Part shown: positions 1 through 8,000 of the stretch, in pieces | Layout: every line of letters begins with the position of its first letter | Numbering within the stretch: the first letter of the stretch is position 1 | Assembly: GCA_000934455.1 (NCBI GenBank) | Contig: KN884381.1 | Location: 1 to 20,586 of the forward strand | DNA length: 20,586 nt | Source of the DNA: Apostichopus parvimensis | Taxonomy: Eukaryota; Echinodermata; Holothuroidea; Aspidochirotida; Stichopodidae | Reading direction: 5' to 3' | Made by a program: the position numbers and the translations under genes | The notes under the pieces: generated by a model | The model's input: only the letters and a program-made list of their open reading frames with translations | The model's database searches: none | What the model was told of the DNA's origin: nothing

Positions 1-504
1 ATTACTACAATGTTTCCGTATAGATTCAGCACGACAAATTTCAGGTTAGGGTAGGGCTTTGATTAGTTGGAAAAGAGCAGAACAGGGAGGTGTAAACAAC
101 TTAAATTCACGACAAGTAACACATAATCTTGCTAAGTGTGCTTTAGTGTCATGCATGTAGCTCAGCTTTGTATCACTTCAGTCATACATTAGACTCTGCT
201 TTTGTCCTAATGTGTACAATTTTTTAGGAAATATCAAATGTAGTGTCACTCAACAAACTGCATATTGGAGACTTTTTTAAAGATATTAAGAGAGGTTTCA
301 CTTCTATAAATTAAACTCAGAATGACAAATGTTTGCAATCTTAATAATTCAAATAATTAAGGTTAGAGAAAAGTTCAAGCAAAGATCTAGAAGTAAAAGA
401 CCACAGCAGTAAGACGTGTACCTTCTTGTGAACTTCCCTCCATCGATGCTTGCAAGAGAAATAAAATTAGTGAAATTTAAAACAAATAATATGATAAAGG
501 AATT
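1..504. other. AT-rich non-coding DNA, probably LRRC56 intron
   Basis: No convincing gene is seen here. The stretch lies 3' of the last clear LRRC56 exon on the minus strand, so it is probably intron or the distal part of that gene. Open frames are short and unlike any family I know. The only candidate is a 27-nt micro-exon, listed separately. Confidence 0.5.
422..448 (-). CDS. LRRC56: possible 27-nt micro-exon of LRRC56
   Basis: On the minus strand a pyrimidine-rich tract ending in TTGCAAG precedes this segment, and GTACAC follows it as a possible donor. A CTAAT branch-point-like sequence lies about 20 nt upstream. The previous exon (1861-2059) ends in phase 1. This segment takes phase 1 in and gives phase 1 out without a stop, reading roughly A-S-M-E-G-S-S-Q-E. 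The size is very small, the donor is weak and no homology supports it, so it remains a guess from splice signals and phase. Confidence 0.2.
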
Positions 505-1172
505 CTTCCTCAATGCCTCTCCTTGCCCCTGATCATCCTTCCCCAAGCCTGTCCTCCCACCTTGTCATCGTTTCCCAAGCCCCATCCTCCCACCCTTACC
601 AAGCTCCCTCAGGGCTCCTCCTTCCACCCTTATCATCCTCCCCCAAGGCCCCCCCCCATCACCAATTCCTCCTTATCACTCTCCCTCAAGGCCCCTCCTT
701 CCACACTTATCCCCAAGCAAGGCCCCTCTTTTCACCCTTATCATCCTCCTGCAAGCCCCTTCCACCCACCCTTATCATTCCCCATTGCCCCCTTCTCTCA
801 TCCTTATCATCCTCCCCCATTACCCCTCCTCCCACCCTTATCATCCTCCCACAAGGCCCCTACTTCCACCCTTATCATCCTTCCTTGAGGTCCTTCCTTC
901 CCCTTATCATCCCCCCAAGGCCCTCCTTCCATCCTTATCATCCTCTCACAAGGTCCCTCCTTCCACACTTATCCTCCGTCAAGACCCTAGTTGAGCCTCT
1001 CACTCATATCATCTTCCCTCAAGCCCCTCCCTCCCACCGTTATCATCCTCCCTTAAGGCTGTCCCTTGCCCCTCATCATCCCCCCCCAAGGTCCCTTCTC
1101 ACAACCTTATCATCCCCCCAAGGACCCACCCTTACCATCCTCCCCCATGGCCCCTCTTTCAAAACTTATAAT
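505..1172. repeat. pyrimidine-rich minisatellite, ~34-bp unit, about 20 degenerate copies
   Basis: The plus strand repeats a unit beginning TTATCATCC, followed by a C-rich/AAGGCCCC part and CTTCCACCC. Copies are mostly 30-36 bp long with frequent substitutions and small indels. Because 34 is not a multiple of three, all plus frames give long proline-rich open readings that shift register from copy to copy. These are repeat artefacts, not genes. The strong purine/pyrimidine strand asymmetry could allow triplex formation (inference). It lies on the LRRC56 side of the window and is probably intronic. Confidence 0.9.
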
Positions 1173-1860
1173 CCCTGGCAGTCTTGTGAATATATATACA
1201 CAGGGCACTGTCATTTGTAAAAAAGATCTCAGATCTTTTTGCCTTAAAGTTGAATATAGCAGTTGCTGATTGACTGTATGAATTCACAGCTATCTTTCAA
1301 CATGTTGTATCTCCAGTCATCCTCTTTCGCATCCTTTCATATGGTTTCCTGCTTTCCTTGTCATAAGCCAGTTATGAGTCGCCAGGTAGTAACAGTATGT
1401 AACTTCCTGTCATTAAGTTATGTGGTTTGACACTGTACGTGCACTAACATACAATATTAGACTGATAGAGTGGGATACTGGATAGTTCAAGTATTTTTCA
1501 CCCACAGCCGTCTCAATCGGCCATTGCAATAATGCCCTACTGGGATATAATACAGATTCCAAGACACATGAGTACACATTACAAGCAAATCCATAGCCAA
1601 ACTTAAATTTATTTGAATTTCATTGTTGCTAGTACCACCTGGAGTAAGGGAAATCACATAAAATATTTATTTTTCAAAATCTACATGGGTATGTGTGTCT
1701 GTTTGCTAATTTAAATTCCTATGTTATATTTCAATGACTACTCTTTAATGTACAGTTATGAGAGATACTGCCGTGGAGTGACCTTTACAGAAAGGTCAGA
1801 CTCTATGACCTAGCAAATTAACATCTGTCACCATGGTCACCAGTTATTATATACCCTTAC
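1173..1860. other. non-coding, LRRC56 intron downstream of exon 1861-2059
   Basis: This is AT-rich DNA between the minisatellite and the donor site of the last recognised LRRC56 exon. I see no coding pattern, RNA gene or repeat copy shared with the rest of the window. Confidence 0.5.
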
Positions 1861-2059
1861 CTGCTGCATCTGACACCTCTGATATGGCAGTAACTGCTTC
1901 TTTAATTGCATCGTTGACCAGCAGCCAATCAGTGCTCAAATTCATGACCTTTGACCCCAGGCTGGACGGTAACGTACTGAAGGGCTCGTCGTCTAGAATC
2001 GTTAGCTGCGGTATTGCTTTATGAACGGCACTTCGGTAATCAAAGTCACCATCTGTGTT
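1861..2059 (-). CDS. LRRC56: LRRC56 exon 7: LRR cap and DWL motif
   Basis: The exon encodes residues 218-283. It enters in phase 0 after acceptor CGTCTTTAG and leaves in phase 1 at donor GTAAGG. It reads DFDYRSAVHKAIPQLTILDD, matching the YNYR...IPQLQVLD segment that closes the LRR domain in vertebrate LRRC56. STDWLLVNDAIKEA follows, the counterpart of the conserved SQDWLAVKEAIKK block. The next coding exon is not recognised with confidence in the window. Confidence 0.92.
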
Positions 2060-5000
2060 CTAAAGACGATTTAATGAAAACATTTTCACAACAGTGGCTT
2101 TTGATATGATTGCTGTTGTACATATTGGACAGAGAACATCACAAACCAATTCAGCTAGATAGAACGGAGGATTTTCACTTTAACAATTACCAAATTGAAA
2201 CGTTCCTCTAATGCATGTTTTTAATTCTGATTTTTCGTTCATATTCTCATAAGTATGTGGAGGTATCGCCATTTATCCGACATATATTTCCATAGTTTAT
2301 GCCAAAATGTGAGCAATTTATATCTAGTGCATCTAGGGAAACAACTTAAAAGAAGGTACTGTATTGATAATGTCACTGGAGTATTGCTAGGCCTATGCAT
2401 AACCTACCTAACCCCCCCCCCCCCCACACACACAATTTTGAACATTTCCAATATATGAGTGCTTACCAATATTTTGTTTCTAATCATGGTACATGAACAG
2501 GACTATGCTGAAATAGTGCTAATGGTGACACGCTATTTGGATTTTTTTTCTCACTTAGTTACAGGACATAGAGATTGTACCCAGGTCATTAAACTGGGCC
2601 CATCAGGCAATGGTAGGAATCGAACCAAATTCAATAAATTGACTCCCAAGGCTGGGTATGTCGTCCCTGACAATGGGGGTAGAAGAAACCAGGCAAGACC
2701 ACTGGTGAATAATATGCTAGTATTTATGTACCACTTTTTGACAATCATTAATTTTGGGCTGTCTTATAACATTGCTTACAAGCTTACAATCTGCCGGTCA
2801 GTTACTCTGTTCATTAAAGTCATAAAAACAAACCTTGTCATAATCTGGTTTAGGAGCAAGGCAGACAGGGTTTCCTTCTAAAGTCAAAGTTTTCAGCTTC
2901 CCACATAATCCTAAAAACTCAACTTGGGCCAAGTCTTCAATATTATTGCTGTCAGTAGAGATGGAGAGAGATTTTAATGAAGCTCAAAATGAAAATAAAA
3001 ATAAAATAAAATAAAACTGTTAGCAAACTGCTTATCCACTAGAGAGCCTGTGTAATAGAATGTGTAAAAGTAAGTTGGTCTGACGTTTTGATCCTAGCAG
3101 AATCTTCTTCAGAGGCTAAATGACAAGTAACAGCATGGAGGTCTGTTTTTACCTCCATGGTAACAGTAACAGAAGGGACAAAAACACGCACAGAATACAG
3201 ACCGGTTAATGAGCATGGTGAACACAAAGAGATAGATGTAAGGGGATTAGTAGACAAGGACATATTTTATAAACAACGATGAACTGAAATTGAGACATGC
3301 TGCACGGCGCCATTTTGCACAGATAAGTAAAACCATGTCAAAAAATCACATTTATATTCATTTCATATTCAAAGAGGAAATTTATCTGGCTGACTTTAGT
3401 TTTTTATAAAGACTATACCAGACTTGGGTGATCATTAAGCTGATGTTGGAATGCCAGTTCAGTTACAATAGACTATAATGTATATAATAGCAGTTATTTT
3501 TACGAGGCTTAAGCGACCACAAATGTGGGAGAACCCCACAAGTGCTTATGGATTACAACTTACACGTCGGGTGGCTAACTCAAATTTGGAATCTTTTTCA
3601 ATATAGAAAGTCATTTCAGATGGGAAAATAGATTGGTCCCCCAACCCACCTTTACTATGACCCGGGGATCGAACCCCGAACCTCCCTATTGCTAAGCCTC
3701 ATTGCTTCAAATGCCAGCGCCTTTATCCACTCGGCCACAGCACCGGTACTACAGTGTATGTTTCACTAAAGGAGCACCACTTCTCCTGAATGATCATACC
3801 AAGAGACCCCTACCACACACCACTCCCCCACCCCCTACTAAAAAAAGTATTTGGGTCAAACCCTCTTAATCTCCAATCTATAACTACTACATCGTAACCA
3901 CTCGAAGCCACTTTGTGGTATCCACATTTTATTCAGTGTTACTGTAGAAACATGTTGACCTCAGGACAACCTCTTAAAACTGTTTATCAGCATCAATGAG
4001 TTAAGAGTAATTTAATACAACCCAAGAACACTCAGTAAGTTCAAATATCATACAATGTACAGCTACTTAAGGTTGAACAAGGTATAGTTTTGACTAAATG
4101 TTCTTAAAAATGAAACCAACATCCAAGTGATGATGGTTTAGATTCTTCACTTGAACCTAATTCTGTGATATTCTGTACCATAATTTATAGGTGCTATTTA
4201 AAACCTGGTCTTCTGCTACACATATAGTCTGTGCATAAGTATATGTGTCAGATATACATGCAGATTGCTTTACAAGGAAGGGACGACATACTAACATATC
4301 AGTTTGGCTTATCAAACAATGACTTCAAAAAAGTTTGTATGCTTTGAAACTATTCCTAGATCTTGTTAACCAATGACAGGAAAGTGTTTTCAAATGTTCA
4401 CGTTATATTACATATATTATTCCTGTTTGTGTATAGGCATTTTTTAATACTTCCTTTAGAACTAAAATAGAACTCATTATTTATACATAGTAAGTGTTGC
4501 AGGTGCAGGAAACCAACATCATATCAGATTTCATCATGGCATACCTAGCTCTTTAACAACATGACAATGTAATATCTTCCTTCTGAATACCACATTGTTG
4601 AGAGAAGCCAAACTTGGCAATTCTCTAGCTTCATGTAGACTTACATGACAGCAGAGAGTGTGTTCAAGGATTCAGTGAAAGCCCCTTTCCCCCTTCCCTC
4701 TGTAGAAGGCACAAACACATAAGACCCTTCCTCCTAGCAATATAGTCAGGCTGGGGAATTATGCCCTAACCCCCACCCCCCCCACACATTTTTGAACATT
4801 TCCAATATATGAGTGCTTACCAATATTTCATTTCTTATCATGGTACATGAGCAGGACTATGCTGAAATAGTGCTAATGGTGACACACTAATGGAATTTTT
4901 TTTCACTTAGTTACAGGATATAGAGATTGTACCCAGTTCATTAAACTGTTAATGTCCCCCCCCCCATTCAGGATGCTTCCTTGCTTTGTGCCTGTGCTCA

Positions 5001-8000
5001 AAGCCCACCCCCCCATCCTTTTGGGCCCATCAGGCAATGGTAGGAATCGAACCAATTCCATAAATTTACGGCTTGGCTTGCCTCTGAAGGTACTTTTGAA
5101 CCTCAAACAATCGTGTCACAGACCTAAGTCTGTAACATTCATCCACTGTGATTCTACTAGTGTGAATGTGTGTTATAGGCTTCCACAACTGTCATTGAGA
5201 GCGTATCAAACACATGTTAGGATTGTGCAGAGGGCATCCCTGGGCCTTTTGGATCTAACAATGTACACAGAATTACCACTTTTATAGGCAAGCAAAGCCT
5301 CAACATTTTGAAATGAGGTTTAATTCGTACCTTCATCTGATTAGTCCCAATAGGAAGTGAAATTTCTCTTGTTCGTTGATCTTTTATAATGTATTATGAA
5401 CCTGTGTAAAAGTAAGTTGGCCTGACGTTTTGATCCTAGCAGGATCTTCTTCAAAGGCTAAATGAAATGCTAAAAAAAAGGCATTTAGTCCTTGAAGAAG
5501 ATCCTGCTAGGATCGAAACGACAGGCCAACTTACTTTTACACATTCTCTTACACAGGCTCTCTAGTGGATAAGCAGTTTGCCAACAGTTTTATTTTATTT
5601 TGTATTATGAACCTGTCAAATATGTATTTTTTTACATAGGTGAGAATTAGTTGAGACTAGTAGAACACTAGTAGTTGTTACTCAGAAGCTACCAGTTGTC
5701 TGATGATCGCTCAACGCGTGGAACTCTGAGTAACAACTACTAGTGTTCCACAAGTCTCAACTAATTCTCACCTTATCTTCTCTGCGCCAAGATGGACACC
5801 AACTAACCAAATGTATTTATTAACATACATACATATCACACAAGTCAGCTTATCATTAACAGCAGAGAGTGCATGATAAGTAAGCAATAACATATATCAC
5901 ATGGAATACTAATAGCACTGTCATTTATTACCTACTCCGAGTTTCATATTTTATTATTTCTGAAGGACTTAAATAGTACGAAAAAGAAACTAATTTATGG
6001 GATCTGAATAGAATTAAGGTTAACTATTCACTTTTCAATCAGTTTGAGAATTCCTTATACAACCTAACACATATTAGAGTGAGTCTGGTGGTACATTTAT
6101 GTTATATAGAACAAAAGCGTGAACTCCTCCGCATGAAAGGAAACAAGATCAATGTTGAGATAAGGTCTCATATTGTTGTGCTGTCATGGCAATTGTACAC
6201 CACTGAACCATGTGAAACAGAAACAGAAGTCTGTTTAGGTAATGGTGTGTATCCCATTGTAGGTCATTATTGCCTGAGGAGGATTACCATGTAAACATGC
6301 GTGAAACTCAGAGTAGCAAATAAATGACAGTGTCCACTTGTATTTTGTGTGAAATATGTATATACATATACATATATATATATATAGTATAAATATATGT
6401 TGAATAATTTTCTATTACTTTCAATTATATATATGCATATATAATATAGTATACGTATATATAGTAACCTACAGCATGTTGTAACTCAAGTTTTAAGCCT
6501 GTACGGCGGTCATCAGACAACTGGACGCAAAGGATCGTGCGACCTTATTTCTTCCAACCATGGCGACACTTTGAGATGCACTCAGTTTTTTAGTTGGTTT
6601 AAGCAAAAACCTAAAACGTAAGGTCACACGATCGTTTGCATCCAGTTGACTGATAATCGCCTTACAGGGGTGAAATTTGAGTAACAACATGCTGCAAGTT
6701 ACTGATAGACTGTATACAATATACATACAGTATATTATGTACTTGCTCTACTTCTATGTATGGAGCACTTTTGCAGCAAGAAGTGAACATCTGAATCTTG
6801 CTTAACTCACCCTTCCAAATCCAACAGGCAGAGGTTTTCTAGCATACTACAAGGACTGACATCAGAAATGTTATTGTAAGCCAGATATAATTCCTGCGGT
6901 AGATCAGAAGAAATTATGAAATGATATAGCGATGGCGAGCATCTGAGAAGAGCAAAACTCAACAGTTTAGAATTTAAGAGAACCTGCATGAGATGGGTAA
7001 CCAGGTTTCTCTCTAAAGCCTCTGTGATCATGGAGGTAGGGTTTGTAAAGGGGGAAAAATATTACCAATTTAACTCAGAAACCTTGATTGTGCTGATGGT
7101 AACAAAAGACAGTCATACATAACCATTCAGACATTCATTGTTTACTGGATATTGCCTACAATGTTTTTTGAAAAAGAGCTTGATTTTAACATTTTCCTCT
7201 TAGTACACTATAGGTTCACTTTCAAAAAAAAAAAAAATTGAATCCAGCATTTCCATCCCCTGACAAAGCCAAACACTACAACACAAGAGTTAAAAAAAGC
7301 TCAGTTTGTAAGGTAATGCTCATAGAAGAAGGAGCCTGCATACCCAATTTAGAGCAAGTTTAAGAGCCAATTCTTTAAGTTGGTTGAATGAAAACCTTTT
7401 GTGGGCAAAATATGGTCGACATGTATCTGCCAATTCCAAAGTTCCCTTTGTCAGGTCTAATGAAACTGGTGAGAGCACTGACCTGTAATGAGGACATCGA
7501 GCTGATACCATCCATATCACAGAGATAACATCTGGCCATCCAAAGCACCCGTAGATTTTCCAAACAGGTGCCTAAGTCTCTGACGGTTGCTATGATACTA
7601 TTGTTTAACTTCAGTTGTTTTAGGTTTGGAAGCATGGTACCTATGAATGAAAACAGAATTTATTAATTTTCCCTTTCTTTTTTTGATCTAAAATCAATCC
7701 AAATGAACAAGTTTCTAATTGTTTCCTTAAAGAGTTCCTGAAATAAATTTCAGTATTAATACAAACAATGTCCATAATATTGAAACTACTACAAGTATAT
7801 TAAGCTAACATTTCCTGTGTTCTTGGGTGGTCAGAGCCTACAGTACCCTTGACCTTCCACAACATCTGAGCCTTCATTGGTTTGCAGAACAGGGGATTCC
7901 ATCAAACACCCTATAGGGAACATTGAAATGGTGTTTCCTACATTGCTGTACTATGGTCATTGTGGTGGTAGTACACTAACAAACTATCGGTCAATTCTTG

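Larger units (their letters stand above)
2991..3263 (-). mobile_element. Penelope-type retroelement 3' fragment with (TTTTA)n tail
   Basis: Read on the minus strand, the element passes through a non-conserved reading, a 9-bp hairpin (3134-3162), a hammerhead-like motif (3078-3116), a segment containing AACTTACTTTTACAC and CTCTCTAGTGGATAAGCAG, and ends in repeated TTTTA (2991-3017). The terminal ~120 bp match 5478-5600. Hammerhead motifs next to Penelope-like elements are established. The assignment rests on that motif and the tail, since no reverse transcriptase is present. The upper boundary is uncertain. Confidence 0.65.
5390..5616. mobile_element. palindromic insertion of two head-to-head hammerhead-bearing arms with 16-bp target-site duplication
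   Basis: TGTATTATGAACCTGT occurs exactly at 5390-5405 and 5601-5616, flanking 195 bp. The left arm (5404-5467) is the reverse complement of the right arm (5478-5542) at about 90%, around an A-rich spacer of about 10 nt. Each arm carries a type 1 hammerhead motif. The right side continues through CTCTCTAGTGGATAAGCAG to a (TTTTA)-like end, as in the element at 2991-3263. The flanking duplication shows the whole palindrome arrived as a unit (inference from a direct observation). Confidence 0.85.
6461..6703. repeat. inverted repeat with ~85-bp arms, each with a type 2 hammerhead-like motif
   Basis: Arm 6461-6546 and the reverse complement of 6618-6703 agree at about 80%, sharing CAGCATGTTG, GTAC/TTAC-AGG and CAACTGGA. 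The spacer (6547-6617) is about 70 bp. The minus-strand open frame through this region is an artefact of the repeat. Confidence 0.85.
2949..6810 (-). other. LRRC56 intron 5 (3.86 kb), rich in mobile elements
   Basis: This intron lies between exon 5 (6811-6893) and exon 6 (2834-2948). It contains a Penelope-type tail with a hammerhead-like motif (2991-3263), a tRNA-headed SINE (3500-3744), repeat R1 copy 2 (4763-5069), three inverted-repeat elements (5390-5616, 5639-5772, 6461-6703) and AT microsatellites around 6355-6460. From 3745 to 4762 and from 5070 to 5389 I see only AT-rich sequence with no gene. The open frames at 4903-5287 and 6079-6294 have no family pattern. Confidence 0.85.

Noticed and set aside
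513..1269. Proline-rich plus-strand ORFs up to 235 residues
   Set aside because: They translate a 34-bp tandem repeat in shifting frames; several frames are open at once and none resembles a protein family.
2551..2881. ORFs across the R1 repeat and antisense of LRRC56 exon 6
   Set aside because: They combine repeat sequence with the opposite strand of a real exon.
3039..3263. Minus-strand 74-residue ORF in the Penelope-type fragment
   Set aside because: It contains the hammerhead motif and untranslated tail sequence; no reverse-transcriptase or GIY-YIG motif is visible, so it is not evidence of an active element.
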